The position numbers were made by a program, and so were the translations under genes. Below, piece by piece: positions 54,298-63,788 of a stretch of 64,000 bases of DNA. The DNA is from an uncultured Opitutaceae bacterium (GTDB lineage Bacteria > Verrucomicrobiota > Verrucomicrobiia > Opitutales > Opitutaceae), in contig OX638348.1 in assembly GCA_951813085.1 (NCBI GenBank), positions 1,187,627-1,251,626 on the forward strand, in the 5' to 3' direction. The notes under the pieces were generated by a model. That model was not told the origin of the DNA, made no database searches, and saw only the letters and a list, made by a program, of their open reading frames with translations. Position 1 is the first letter of the stretch, and every line of letters begins with the position of its first letter.

Positions 54298-55746
54298 CTA
54301 CTCAAAAAAGTAGTCTGGATAGGTGAGAGTCAGCTTGGATTTCTCCGGTTGGCCATCGACAAGGCATGCGTCCACTTCCGCTTTCAGGCGCAGCGTGTTG
54401 TTCAAATTGAGCAAGGGGTCTCGTGTTCGCTCTCGCCACGATTGGAGCGCTTGCTGCAAGCGCTGCAGCGTAGCAGCGTGGCTTGGATCGCTAGCGAGAT
54501 TCGTAAATTCGTAGGGGTCGTTCTGAAGATCGTAGAGCTCGTAGCTTACGGGACGTTCCATTTCGTGGTAGGCAGAGCGGACGGGGTCTGGAGCCTGGTT
54601 AATCGTGTCGATTAGGCTATCGAAAAAGCGATCGTTAGTAAACGTGTATCCAGGATTTACATGACCGGGCATCAAATTGCGTATGAGCTTGAATCGTTTG
54701 TCCTGAACGGTTCGTTGCGGATAAAAGTTGTGGGCGGAGTGAATATGGAATTCGGTGAACAAGTAGGTTCTCCAGCCGGTGGCTTGGCCTTTTAGCAAGG
54801 GGATGACTGAACGTCCCGGAAGTCCTGCGATTGGCGCGGCTCCCGTTACCTCTAGAATCGTGGGGAATATATCGACGAGCGATACGAGTTCCGCGGAAAC
54901 GAGGCCCGTTTTCGAATTCCCGGCCCACGTTACGATGAAAGGAACGCGCGTACCGCCTTCGTAGGAAGTGCGTTTCCCGCGCAGCATGTCGGCTCCATGA
55001 TCGCCAATGTAAATGATAAGGGTGTTATCTGCCTTTCCTGTTTCGTGCAGGGCCGTGAGCAAGTCACCGATTTGCGTATCCAAACGGTTCATGCAATTGT
55101 AGTAGTCGGCGGTTTGTTGACGTAGTTCTGGGTTGTCTATTCCGAAGTAAGCGAGCGGCTTGACATCGTCAGCAGTAAGCGGGTTCTCGGGAATTCCATC
55201 AATTTGAGTCGTGAAAGGTCGATGGGCATCGGGGTAGTTGACGCTGAGAAAGAAGGGGGCCTCGCCAGCTGACATGAAACGTTTTGCTTCCGTGGCATAT
55301 CCGTCGAGATTCTTGCGACTGAAATTGGCCGATGAAATGGCTCTAAAGTCGAAGGGAAAAGCCGATTCGGGATTGACGTGGAGCTTTCCTATGAGTCCTG
55401 TGCGGTAGCCGTGACCTTTAAGGCTCTTGGCAATGTTCGGCGTATTCCCGTCGTACATACGAAACTTCCAGGTGGCCAATCCGATTTGTCCGTTTTGATG
55501 AGGGTAGAGACCGGTCAGGAAGGCTGCACGCGATTGGCTGCAACCTGCTTGAGCGACGTAGGCGTTCTTGAACAAAACGCCCTCGGCGGCGAGCTGATCG
55601 AGAATGGGTGTCTTGACGTAGGGTTCACCATAGCAACTTAGCTCCTGTCCATTGTCCTCGGATACGATTAGGAGGACATTCGGCGCGCTGAAGGCGACGT
55701 ATGGAAAGAAGCATGAAGCTAAAGCGGAAATAGGGATTCGATACAT
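54298..55746 (-). CDS. Sulfatase (heparan N-sulfatase-like) with CSQSR motif
   Basis: A 482-residue S1 sulfatase with signal peptide (SALASCFFPYVAFS), PNVLLIVSEDNGQELSCYG, FGly region AGCSQSRAAFLTG, IYIGDHGADML and the C-terminal subdomain. The SEDNG, YPHQNG and GDHG segments resemble N-sulfoglucosamine sulfohydrolases. The motif has Gln at position three in place of the usual Pro, Ala or Ser. The DUF2264 gene lies 12 bp away on the same strand. Confidence 0.93.
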   Translation of the reverse strand: MYRIPISALASCFFPYVAFSAPNVLLIVSEDNGQELSCYGEPYVKTPILDQLAAEGVLFKNAYVAQAGCSQSRAAFLTGLYPHQNGQIGLATWKFRMYDGNTPNIAKSLKGHGYRTGLIGKLHVNPESAFPFDFRAISSANFSRKNLDGYATEAKRFMSAGEAPFFLSVNYPDAHRPFTTQIDGIPENPLTADDVKPLAYFGIDNPELRQQTADYYNCMNRLDTQIGDLLTALHETGKADNTLIIYIGDHGADMLRGKRTSYEGGTRVPFIVTWAGNSKTGLVSAELVSLVDIFPTILEVTGAAPIAGLPGRSVIPLLKGQATGWRTYLFTEFHIHSAHNFYPQRTVQDKRFKLIRNLMPGHVNPGYTFTNDRFFDSLIDTINQAPDPVRSAYHEMERPVSYELYDLQNDPYEFTNLASDPSHAATLQRLQQALQSWRERTRDPLLNLNNTLRLKAEVDACLVDGQPEKSKLTLTYPDYFFE

Positions 55747-55758
55747 AGCGTTTTCTCC

Positions 55759-57015
55759 TTATTCGCGATAGGGTTTCTGGTTTTTGACGTCTTCGCCGCT
55801 CCAGACACGTTGCTGAAACCATTTGGAAGGGGGCTCTGTCCAGTAGGGGTGGTCGGCGGGCATTCCTAGGTGGGCGAGACCTAGAGCGCAATTGTATAGC
55901 GCGCCTGTATTGTTATAGGCATCCCGGGCTGATGGCTGATGCCCAACGTAGCCGGGTTGCAGCCAGCCGTTCTCGTCGAAGGTCCCTGGCGCTTCGACCA
56001 TTCTCCGGATTACGGCGGTCATCGCTGCCCGCGTAGCGCCGGGCTTCAGAGCGTCAGGCCAGCCTACTCGGGCTCCTACATAGCCAAGATGCTGCAAGAC
56101 GGCGAAACGGTAGGTGGATGAGCGCCCGATCACCGGAAAAGTGCCTTCAGGCGAAATCATATGCTCGAGCACTTCAGCGTAACGGAAGGCGCGCGGCTTG
56201 GCCTTGTCGAGATGGGCGCCGAGCGAGTGACCTTGGTCGCGGCAAATGCGCAGCGTTTCCAGCATTAGAGGCTGGGAGACGTAGCTATTGTAGTTGTCCC
56301 AGTTGAATGCGCTTCCGCTTCCATTGGTGTAGTAGCCGTCGCCGATGTACCATTCCATGTATTTGGAAATAGCGATTTCGATGGGTTCGATTTCGAAGTC
56401 GCCTGTGAGTTCCCAAAGGGCCGCTTCGATAATGGCCGAGAACCAAAGCCAGGTTCCAGGGAAAGGCTCGAAGCCGCGGTGAGTTTTGAGAGCCTTGACC
56501 ACGTTCTCCTTTTGATCGGCCGTCAATGGATCCCAGAGTTGCTCACGCGCGACCATAAGCGGATAGGCCAGGTTGTGGGCGTGAACGATGCGTTCTCGCG
56601 TCGCTTCTCCAAACATGAAATCCGCCGCTTCGGGATTCGTGGCATTGATGATGCCTTTGCGCGCGAGGGCGATGTAGCGGGCTCGAAGCTTGCCTTCGCC
56701 GGAACGGCCCGCTCCGAGAGAGAGCCAGGGTCCAATACCGGAAAGGACCCGGACAAAGGCCTGCAAAGGCGACGTGTGGAAATTGCCTTGTTCGATCTCC
56801 CAATCTCGCTTTGGAACGGAGTGGCTCAATTGGTTCTCGCTAAGAGGAATGAGTACAGGATCCGCTAGTCTCTGCAGGACTTGGATCGTGTACGATCGGT
56901 CTTCGGCTCCGGAGCCCTTTAAGGGGCTAGCTCCCAAAAAGAACAGTGCGCCGAGCAAGGTTGCGAAAAAGGCCTGCCGGAAACCTTTCAGAAAACGGGC
57001 ATGGGGGTAGGGCAT
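55759..57015 (-). CDS. DUF2264 domain protein, exported
   Basis: A 418-residue protein with a signal-anchor (AFFATLLGALFFLGASPLKGSG) and the DUF2264 alpha/alpha-barrel fold typical of polysaccharide utilisation loci: GIGPWLSLGAGRSGEGK, THRGFEPFPGTWLWFSAIIEAALWEL, EWYIGDGYYTNGSG, FNWDNYNSYVSQPLML, PEGTFPVIGRSSTYRF. The role is not settled. The start is ATG 57015; the frame is open to 57108. It is co-directional with the sulfatase 12 bp away and divergent from the last sulfatase. Confidence 0.85.
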   Translation of the reverse strand: MPYPHARFLKGFRQAFFATLLGALFFLGASPLKGSGAEDRSYTIQVLQRLADPVLIPLSENQLSHSVPKRDWEIEQGNFHTSPLQAFVRVLSGIGPWLSLGAGRSGEGKLRARYIALARKGIINATNPEAADFMFGEATRERIVHAHNLAYPLMVAREQLWDPLTADQKENVVKALKTHRGFEPFPGTWLWFSAIIEAALWELTGDFEIEPIEIAISKYMEWYIGDGYYTNGSGSAFNWDNYNSYVSQPLMLETLRICRDQGHSLGAHLDKAKPRAFRYAEVLEHMISPEGTFPVIGRSSTYRFAVLQHLGYVGARVGWPDALKPGATRAAMTAVIRRMVEAPGTFDENGWLQPGYVGHQPSARDAYNNTGALYNCALGLAHLGMPADHPYWTEPPSKWFQQRVWSGEDVKNQKPYRE

Positions 57016-57161
57016 AATGCGCTCAACTATCTCTTTCTCGCGTTCCGGTTCAAGGACATTAGGGCCTAGCATGGCCATTGAAGGGAAATTATGGGTCAGG
57101 GCATTCACAACGTCATTATATTCTGGCGAAGGGATGGGTGTACCCTGATATTGATCGCTCT

Positions 57162-58979
57162 ATGAGACGCTTCGTTATCGTTACCTTAATCGCGCTTTTT
57201 CAGGCAGTTCCCTTTGCCATCTCCAGTCCCAATGTGGTCTTTGTAATGACGGATGATCAAGGCTACGGAGAGATGTCTGTACATGGTAATCCAATTTTGA
57301 ATACGCCTAGCATGGATACGTTGCATGGGCAAAGTATCCGGCTTTTGGACTACCATGCAGCCCCGATGTGCACGCCGAGCCGAGGGCAGTTGCTTACGGG
57401 ATTGGATGCGGCCAGAAACGGAGCGATTAATGTAAGCTCTGGAAGAACGTTGCTTCGAGCGGAGCTGCCCACGATGGCAAATTACTTCCAAGATGCAGGC
57501 TACCGCACTGGTATTTTCGGGAAATGGCACCTTGGCGACAACTATCCCTATCGGCCAGAAGATCGGGGCTTCGATGAGACGCTGTGGTTTCCATCCTCGC
57601 ACATCAACTCGGCAGCGGATCACTGGGACAATGACTATTTCGACGACACATTCATGGTGAACGGGAAGAGAAAGCAGATTCCAGGATATTGTACCGATGC
57701 GTACTTTAGAGAGGCAATGGCCTGGATAAAGCGGCAAGCAGATGCGGACCAACCGTTCTTCGCCTATATTCCTACGAATGCCCCGCACAGCCCGTTTTGG
57801 GCCCCGGAGAAGGAGCTTGAAGCCGCTCGCAAGGCGATGGAGGGGCGCGCGCTTCCCAATTTTCCACCCGATCGTCGAGAGACCCTCGCTAACTACTTCG
57901 GCATGATCCTGAACATCGATGCCAATTTAGGACGATTGATGGAATTCCTAGATGAAGAAGGATTGGCGGAGAATACGATCCTCATTTTCCAGACTGATAA
58001 TGGCAGTACGTTCGGTGATCGCTATTTCGATGCGGGCATGCGAGGCCGGAAAGCCCAGCTTTGGGAGGGTGGTCATCGGGTGCCGTTTTTTCTGCGTTGG
58101 CCAGGGGGAGATCTCGGGGAACCTCGAGACATCGACGGTCTGACGACGGTTCAAGATATTCTCCCGACTCTATTGGAATTATGCGAAATCAATCCGCGGG
58201 AAGCGCCCGCATTCGATGGTCTGAGCCTGGCTCCCGCCTTTCGCGGCGAAGTGGATTCCGCTCCAGAAGAGCGCATGCTGGTGATCAACTACAGCCGACT
58301 GCCCTTTGAGTTCAACTATCCGTCACCCGACGCTCCGTCCAATCTCTATCGCGAAGGAGGCGCTGTTCTCTGGAAACGGTGGCGGATGCTGCAGGATAGC
58401 GAGCTCTACGATTTGGAAAGCGATCCTTTGCAGCGATTGAACGTTATTCATGAACATCCGAAAATCGCCGCGAAGATGAGCGCTCATCTGGACGCTTGGT
58501 GGAGCGAGGTAGAATCGATTGCGAACGAGCCCCAAGCTATCATCATCGGCAGCGATGCGGAGAATCCGCTCATGCTTTCGGCGTGTGAATGGCTGGATGT
58601 GTTCGTCGACCAGCAGGCTCAGGTTCGCGAGGGCGTTGGCAAGAACAGCTATTGGATGCTCGAGGTAGCGGAAGCGGGCGAGTACGAGCTCGAGCTGCGC
58701 CGCTGGCCAAAGGAGGCGAATGCTTCGATTACCGAAGCCCTACCTGCGATGAAAAGCGCTGAACCGAAATGGAGTGGCCCGGGGGTGGCTCTACCGGTTA
58801 CCGGGGCTCGTATTCAGGTTGGCAGGGAAACTCAAAGCAAAACGGTGGAGGAGAGAGACTCAGGCATTCGCTTCACTTTCCAGCTCGAAAAAGGACCTGT
58901 TCGGTTGTATACGTGGTTCGATAGAGCCTTTCGGGATCCCATTTCCGGCGCCTATTTTGTGTATGTCACTCGAAGATAA
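57162..58979 (+). CDS. Sulfatase (arylsulfatase-like) with C-terminal extension
   Basis: A 605-residue sulfatase with signal peptide (RFVIVTLIALFQAVPFAIS), PNVVFVMTDDQGYGEMSVHG, FGly motif CTPSR (PMCTPSRGQLLTGLDAARNG), GKWHLG and FQTDNGSTFG. About 135 residues follow the usual sulfatase end and include beta segments (YELELRRWPKEANAS; GIRFTFQLEKGPVRLYTWF), perhaps a carbohydrate-binding domain. It diverges from the DUF2264 gene and precedes a short tandem repeat. Confidence 0.92.
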   Translation: MRRFVIVTLIALFQAVPFAISSPNVVFVMTDDQGYGEMSVHGNPILNTPSMDTLHGQSIRLLDYHAAPMCTPSRGQLLTGLDAARNGAINVSSGRTLLRAELPTMANYFQDAGYRTGIFGKWHLGDNYPYRPEDRGFDETLWFPSSHINSAADHWDNDYFDDTFMVNGKRKQIPGYCTDAYFREAMAWIKRQADADQPFFAYIPTNAPHSPFWAPEKELEAARKAMEGRALPNFPPDRRETLANYFGMILNIDANLGRLMEFLDEEGLAENTILIFQTDNGSTFGDRYFDAGMRGRKAQLWEGGHRVPFFLRWPGGDLGEPRDIDGLTTVQDILPTLLELCEINPREAPAFDGLSLAPAFRGEVDSAPEERMLVINYSRLPFEFNYPSPDAPSNLYREGGAVLWKRWRMLQDSELYDLESDPLQRLNVIHEHPKIAAKMSAHLDAWWSEVESIANEPQAIIIGSDAENPLMLSACEWLDVFVDQQAQVREGVGKNSYWMLEVAEAGEYELELRRWPKEANASITEALPAMKSAEPKWSGPGVALPVTGARIQVGRETQSKTVEERDSGIRFTFQLEKGPVRLYTWFDRAFRDPISGAYFVYVTRR

Positions 58980-58990
58980 CTGCGTTGATG

Positions 58991-59048
58991 CATTTGGTAG
59001 TGGGCAGGTTTGGCGAATTCATTTGGTAGTGGGCAGGTTTGGCGAATT
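58991..59048. repeat. 29-bp tandem duplication
   Basis: The unit CATTTGGTAGTGGGCAGGTT plus nine bases occurs twice head to tail (58991-59019, 59020-59048) and a third start (cattttg) follows. It lies between the last sulfatase stop and the truncated esterase start, outside coding sequence. Confidence 0.9.
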
Positions 59049-59136
59049 CATTTTGTATGGAGTGGAATCCTCAGAATCGGTATATTAAGAAATATAGAGT
59101 TTGTTCCGCGGACAGGATAAACCATAGTGTTAGAGA

Positions 59137-59666
59137 ATGAATAAAGGACTTGCAGCGTTTTTCGGCTTTTTGTTGCTACTGATTCCGAGCCAAGGGCAGG
59201 AAAACGCGGGCGCCAGTGGCAAAGCGCGGATGTCGGACGAGGAACTGTTGGCCCTAGCCCCTGAAGGCGTGACCGTTTTTCCGAATCTTGCTTATCGTGA
59301 AGGGGACGATGCGTGGACGCTCGATCTCGCCATGCCAAAAGCGCCCAGCGCTGAGCCACGACCTGTCATTATCTATATTCATGGGGGTGGCTGGACGAGC
59401 GGTGACAAGCGGGGTCAGGGAACTGAAACGTTTTTGGGGTATGCCACGAAAGGATTCGTTTCTATATCGCTGAACTATCGGCTTGATGCGGGGAAGATCG
59501 CCTGTGTCGAGGACGTAAAATGCGCGGTGCGCTGGTTGCGGGCGCATGCGAAGGAGTACAATGTCGATCCTGACCGCATTGGCGCAGCTGGCAATTCAGC
59601 GGGGGCTCATTTGGCGCTTTTGCTAGCGATTTGCCCAGAGTCGGCAGGTCTCGAAGGAGACGGACC
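59137..59666 (+). pseudogene. Alpha/beta-hydrolase (esterase) 5' part, cut by IS3 element
   Basis: A secreted alpha/beta-hydrolase of the BD-FAE/carboxylesterase type: signal peptide (LAAFFGFLLLLIPSQG), oxyanion motif IYIHGGGW, SLNYRLDA, nucleophile elbow GNSAGAH. The gene runs into the inverted repeat of an IS element after GLEGDGPGW; the reading frame closes 30 bp inside the IS. The rest (Asp and His of the triad) is not found after the right end of the IS, so it was lost. The short product would lack two of three catalytic residues. Confidence 0.85.
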
Positions 59667-59683
59667 TGGTTGGACCCCGCAGT

Positions 59684-60263
59684 TTAGCCCGGTTTGAATG
59701 AGAGATTCTCGACGGGTTTCTTGTTGTTGGGCTTGGGTTTAAGCTGCCTGGGGTGGAGATCGCCCGAAGGGCGGTCGGAGCCGCAGGCAGGCAGGATTTG
59801 CCTTGTGGCAAACTCGCTGGGCGTTAGCGCGCCTGGCGATCCATGGGGCCTATGATTGCTGCAGCAGTCCTTCCAGTCCGCGAAGATCACGCGCGATTCG
59901 CTGAGCGCGCGGATCAGCTCGCGGTCGAGGCGTTCCTCGCGAAAGCGGCTGCTGAAGCTTTCGGCGTATCCGTTCCGCCAAGGGCGGCCCGGATCGATGC
60001 ATAGAGCCTCGATCCCGTTCTCGGCAAGCCAGCCCTGGATGGCCTTGGCGATGAGCTCGGGCCCGTTGCCCGAGCGGATGCATTCGGGAGCCCCATGCTC
60101 GCGGATCGCTTCCCCTCGGGCTTGGGCTTCGGGCGATAGCGAAGCGGCGAGCGGCTGATCCCCAGCCACCGGCAAACGGCTCTCCCGGAACACGACAGCG
60201 CGGACTGGACCTTCGCCGCAACCCCGCGCCGGCGCTCCGGGCTCAGAGGTTTTCTTCCAGCGC
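59684..60263 (-). pseudogene. IS3-family orfB (DDE transposase), internally deleted
   Basis: The N-terminal part reads in one frame (SPERRRGVAAKVQ, LGISRSPLRYRPKPKPEG), then near 60120 it joins in another frame to EAIREHGAPECIRSGNGPE, AENGIEALCIDPGRPWRNGYAESFSSRFREERLDRE and CCSNHRPHGSPGALTPSEF. The HTH_21 domain and first Asp of the DDE triad are lost. The second Asp (RSDNGPE in the family) is Gly here (RSGNGPE). The product cannot be an active transposase. Confidence 0.83.
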
Positions 60264-60509
60264 GATCTCCAGGGCCTTGGTCTTGAGCAGCTGGTCGGCA
60301 AGCAGCTTCTTGAGCTCGGTGTCCTCCTTCTCCAGGTCGCGAAGGCGCTGAGCCTCCTTCAGATCCATGCCTCCGTACTTGCTCTTCCAGCGATAGAAGC
60401 TCTGCGAGCTGATGCTGCGCCTGCGGCAGATCCCCTCGGTCCGAAGCCCCGTGTCGGCCTCCCTCAGTATGCGGATTATCTGCTCGGTCGCGCGTCTTGT
60501 CTTTTTCAT
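60243..60509 (-). CDS. IS3-family orfA (HTH protein)
   Basis: An 88-residue HTH_Tnp_1 (orfA) protein: MKKTRRATEQIIRILREAD, TEGICRRRSISSQSFYRWKS, YGGMDLKEAQRLRDLEKED, leucine-zipper-like end (TELKKLLADQLLKTKALEIAL). In this family a -1 frameshift near the end (GAAGAAAACC) joins orfA to orfB; the orfB N-terminus is in the -1 frame as expected. It is complete, although its partner is not. Confidence 0.85.
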   Translation of the reverse strand: MKKTRRATEQIIRILREADTGLRTEGICRRRSISSQSFYRWKSKYGGMDLKEAQRLRDLEKEDTELKKLLADQLLKTKALEIALEENL

Positions 60510-60709
60510 CGATGATGTCCTTTCGTTGATCGACGAAAATCATCTCATCAAAAGTGGGCTAGTTCGCGGGGTCCCAACCAGCGCTCTTAATCGGATTGAA
60601 TGCACCTGCTCGAGCGAGAGCCTTTTGCAGGGGCTCTAATCGAATATGTATTTGGCATTGCGATCTTCATGAATCCGCAATCGCGCCTCGCGCAGCTGGG
60701 CGAAGGAGA

Positions 60710-61870
60710 CTAGCTTGCTAGACTTGATTCCCGTTTCAGCGCATGCTGATTCAGTATTCGCTCGAACGTATCAACGACCGTCTTCCAGTCCAAGCGCTCC
60801 TGGGCGTAAGCGGCCGCATTCTGGCCCAGTGTCGTTCTGCGGGCAGGATCGCCCACCAAGGCGATACTGCGTTCGATAAAGGTATCCTCGTCATGGAGAT
60901 CGATGGGGATCCCGCGATCCCCGGTCGCGATGTGCTGATTGGCGGCCGCGTAGTTGTACGCTAAGCACGCATTGCCGCAGGCCATAGCCTCAGTTAGGAC
61001 ATTGCCGTAGGTCTCGGTCACGCTGGGATAGAGAAAGACGTCCGCGGATGCGTAGATTCGTCCTAGTTCGGGACGCTGATCCAACGGGATCATTCCCGTA
61101 TAAACGGCGCCAGGAAACGCTCGCTCCCATTTTTTGCGTACGGGGCCGTCTCCAACCACAACGAACCGGGCATTGGGATGGGCATCGCGTATCGCCTGAT
61201 AGGTCTTGAAAAGGAGCTCGTAGTTTTTCTCCGCGGAGAATCGACTAACGTGGACGATGACCGGCGAATCGTCATCGGCTCCCCAATCACGGCGAAGCTG
61301 CGGGTCGCGCAAGCCGGGATTGAATGCCTCGAGATCCACGCCACGTCCAAAGGTTTCGTTGTTCCTAAATCCACAGGATCCGAGCGCGTCCACAAGCTGT
61401 TGAGTCGGATACATCGTGCATCGCGTCTGGTTATGGATCCATCGCAGGTAGCCAAGAATCATCTTCAATAGGATGCGCGCTTGGTAGTGCTCTGCGTATT
61501 CATGGAAATTAGTATGGAAGGTGGAGGTGCATGGAATCCCGAGACGCCGAGCGGAACGTATTGCGGAAAGCCCGAGCGGACCTTCGGTAGCGACGTGGAT
61601 GATATCGGGTTGGAATCGGCTCCATGAGCGTTTTAGTCGAGTGGAGCAGGGCAGTCCGAAGCGCAGATCGGGATAACGGGGAATCGGGGCACCTCGCACT
61701 GTCAGGGATTCATCCGTATCCAAAAATTCTTGGCGCTCGCTTTTCTGGCGTGGGCGGGCTACCTGGACCGTATGACCCCGCTTGCGTAAATTTGCGACAA
61801 GCTGGCTGAGAGCCATGGCGACTCCATTGACCTCAGGCGGAAACGTTTCGGTAACGAGGGTAATTTTCAC
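60710..61870 (-). CDS. Glycosyltransferase, GT4 (alpha-mannosyltransferase-like)
   Basis: A 386-residue GT-B transferase: ITLVTETFPPEVNGVA, STFHTNFHEYAEHY, NNETFGRGVDLEAFNPG, VIVHVSRFSAEKNYELLF, the acceptor/donor loop GMIPLDQRPELGRIYASADVFLYPSVTETYGNVLTEAMACG. The start ATG is at 61870. It belongs to the group of GDP-mannose-dependent mannosyltransferases that build glycolipids; the actual donor and acceptor are not proven. It lies 130 bp from the IS and 126 bp from the SulP gene, same strand. Confidence 0.9.
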   Translation of the reverse strand: MKITLVTETFPPEVNGVAMALSQLVANLRKRGHTVQVARPRQKSERQEFLDTDESLTVRGAPIPRYPDLRFGLPCSTRLKRSWSRFQPDIIHVATEGPLGLSAIRSARRLGIPCTSTFHTNFHEYAEHYQARILLKMILGYLRWIHNQTRCTMYPTQQLVDALGSCGFRNNETFGRGVDLEAFNPGLRDPQLRRDWGADDDSPVIVHVSRFSAEKNYELLFKTYQAIRDAHPNARFVVVGDGPVRKKWERAFPGAVYTGMIPLDQRPELGRIYASADVFLYPSVTETYGNVLTEAMACGNACLAYNYAAANQHIATGDRGIPIDLHDEDTFIERSIALVGDPARRTTLGQNAAAYAQERLDWKTVVDTFERILNQHALKRESSLAS

Positions 61871-61996
61871 GGTATTTGGCGCAATGTCGTAACAGCACCA
61901 AGGGAGAGGCCTGGATACAATACAACCCGTAAAGCGTTCGCAATGTTACGAACGGGAAAACTGCAGGTCTTTTAAAATGTTTTTTTGCGCTTTCAA

Positions 61997-63577
61997 CTAC
62001 GCGGTATCGCGACGCATATTGGCGACCGTGTAGCGAGGATCGTCTGGAAGTACTTCCACGTTCACCATCGTTCCCGCCTTCTTCAGCATCGCCCGGCAAT
62101 CGGGAGACAAATGCCGCAATCTCAGATTCTTGCCTGCCTTGCGGTAGCGATCGGCCAAAGCGTTGATAGCTTCCAGGCCAGACATGTCGCAAACGCGGGT
62201 ATGGCCAAAGTCGATAACGATGTTCTTCACGTCCGAGCGCGCTTGGAACTTGTCCGTAAACTCGCGCACGGAACCAAAGTAGAGGAGTCCTTGCAGCGAG
62301 TAAATCCGCTCATCCTCCGAGTCCTTTTCGATGGTGACGAATACGTGCTTCGAGCTTTCCCAGGCGAAAACGAGCGCGGAGAGGATGATGCCGATGAAAA
62401 CCGCAGTGGCTAAATCGTGGAGCACGACGGTTACGAGCGTAACGGCGACGATGACGATGATCTCCGAAAGGGGCACTTTCCCAAAGGTCTTGAGCGAGGA
62501 CCATTCGAAGGTGCCTATTACGACCATGAACATCACTCCGACCAGCGCCGCGATAGGGATAATCTCGATCACGGGTCCCGCTGCCATGATGAAGATCGCC
62601 AACGCGACCGCAGCGGAGATTCCCGAGAGTCGACCGCGACCGCCCGATTTGATGTTGATCAAGGACTGTCCGATCATGGCGCAGCCACCCATGCCCCCGA
62701 ATAGGCCGGAGAGGAAATTGGCCCCGCCCTGGGCGACGCACTCCCGATTCCCCTGCCCACGAGTCTCAGTGATCTCGTCGATGAGCTGCAGGGTCATGAG
62801 CGATTCGATGATCCCCACCATCGCGACGATGAAGGCCGTCTTTAGGATGAATCCCCATTCCGATCCCCAGGCGATGCCGGTGGGCAGGGCGGGGATAGGA
62901 AACGATCCGGACAGCTTTCCATCTGGATTGCCCGGGGCTTTCGCGAGGACGTCCGAAACAGTCGCCGTATCCTTGAAGAATAGGTAGGAAAGCCCTCCCA
63001 CGGCGATAATCGCTATGAGCGAGGAGGGAACCGCCTTGGTGAGTTTCGGAAGGAATTGGATGATGACCATAGTCAACGCCACGAGTCCCACCATGATGAG
63101 CAGAGGCTGCCCTGAGAGCCATTCCCCGGTCTGTAGATTCCGGAAGGACGGGAATTGGGCCATGAGGATGACGATGGCTAGACCGTTGACGAATCCGATC
63201 ATGACCGGGTGTGGAACGAGTCGAATGAATCGTCCGAGGCGCAGGACGCCGAACAGGACTTGAATGATTCCCGCCACCATGATCACAACGAATAGGTACT
63301 GAAGTCCGAGACCTTCCCCAAGCGAGTCGCCGTGCTGTACGGCTTTGCCGGCGACCACTGCGATGGCGCCAGTCGCTCCAGAGATCATTCCCGGCCGGCC
63401 GCCGCAGGTGGCGGTGATGAAGCCCATGAATACGGCGGCCCAGAGCCCGACCAAAGGATCGACGCCAGCGGCGAAGGCGAAGGCGATTGCCTCGGGAACG
63501 AGGGCGAGGGCGACTGTGAGGCCCGATAGGACGTCGTCTTTAGGATTGCTGTCTTTGCTTCGAAAGAGATCGAACAT
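61997..63577 (-). CDS. SulP-family inorganic anion transporter
   Basis: A 526-residue transporter with about 10-12 membrane helices (SGLTVALALVPEAIAFAFAAGVDP at the start) and the SulP core motif (TCGGRPGMISGATGAIAVVAG), PVLIGFxNG-like PVMIGFVNGLAIVI, GGANFLSGLFGGMGGCAMIGQS, and a C-terminal STAS domain (about 420-526: SVREFTDKFQARSDVKNIVIDFGHTRVCDMSGLEAI). It moves sulfate, bicarbonate or similar ions. The ATG at 63577 is used; the frame is open further upstream to 63706. Confidence 0.93.
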   Translation of the reverse strand: MFDLFRSKDSNPKDDVLSGLTVALALVPEAIAFAFAAGVDPLVGLWAAVFMGFITATCGGRPGMISGATGAIAVVAGKAVQHGDSLGEGLGLQYLFVVIMVAGIIQVLFGVLRLGRFIRLVPHPVMIGFVNGLAIVILMAQFPSFRNLQTGEWLSGQPLLIMVGLVALTMVIIQFLPKLTKAVPSSLIAIIAVGGLSYLFFKDTATVSDVLAKAPGNPDGKLSGSFPIPALPTGIAWGSEWGFILKTAFIVAMVGIIESLMTLQLIDEITETRGQGNRECVAQGGANFLSGLFGGMGGCAMIGQSLINIKSGGRGRLSGISAAVALAIFIMAAGPVIEIIPIAALVGVMFMVVIGTFEWSSLKTFGKVPLSEIIVIVAVTLVTVVLHDLATAVFIGIILSALVFAWESSKHVFVTIEKDSEDERIYSLQGLLYFGSVREFTDKFQARSDVKNIVIDFGHTRVCDMSGLEAINALADRYRKAGKNLRLRHLSPDCRAMLKKAGTMVNVEVLPDDPRYTVANMRRDTA

Positions 63578-63788
63578 ATTGCTGGATTGCGTACCGGATT
63601 GTAAAATGAAGCCCGTGGTCCTGGTGGCATTCTCTGAGAATGTAAACTGCGAAATTCCCTCGGTCTCTCCCAGGCAACATCGACTGCGACTCGACATGGC
63701 GTCCAATTCTCGTTTTTATGCGGATATCTAGCTAGAAGGCGCCCGTATCGGGCCATAGATCGTTAACTCAAAAGCAATATATACCAGC

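Larger units (their letters stand above)
59667..60580 (-). mobile_element. IS3-family element with internal deletion (914 bp)
   Basis: Terminal inverted repeats TGGTTGG-ACCCCGC (left) and TGGTTGGGACCCCGC (right, reverse complement), which differ by one base insertion and extend with TAGCCC to about 26 bp. Inside lie an intact orfA and an orfB lacking its middle. At 914 bp it is about 330 bp shorter than usual for the family. No target duplication is found (flanks acc and gcg), suggesting a later deletion or recombination across the element. Confidence 0.88.

Noticed and set aside
59914..60543. 209-codon minus-strand frame through the IS element
   Set aside because: Its middle part is the real orfB N-terminus, but the outer parts are out-of-frame readings of orfA and orfB; only the middle was used.
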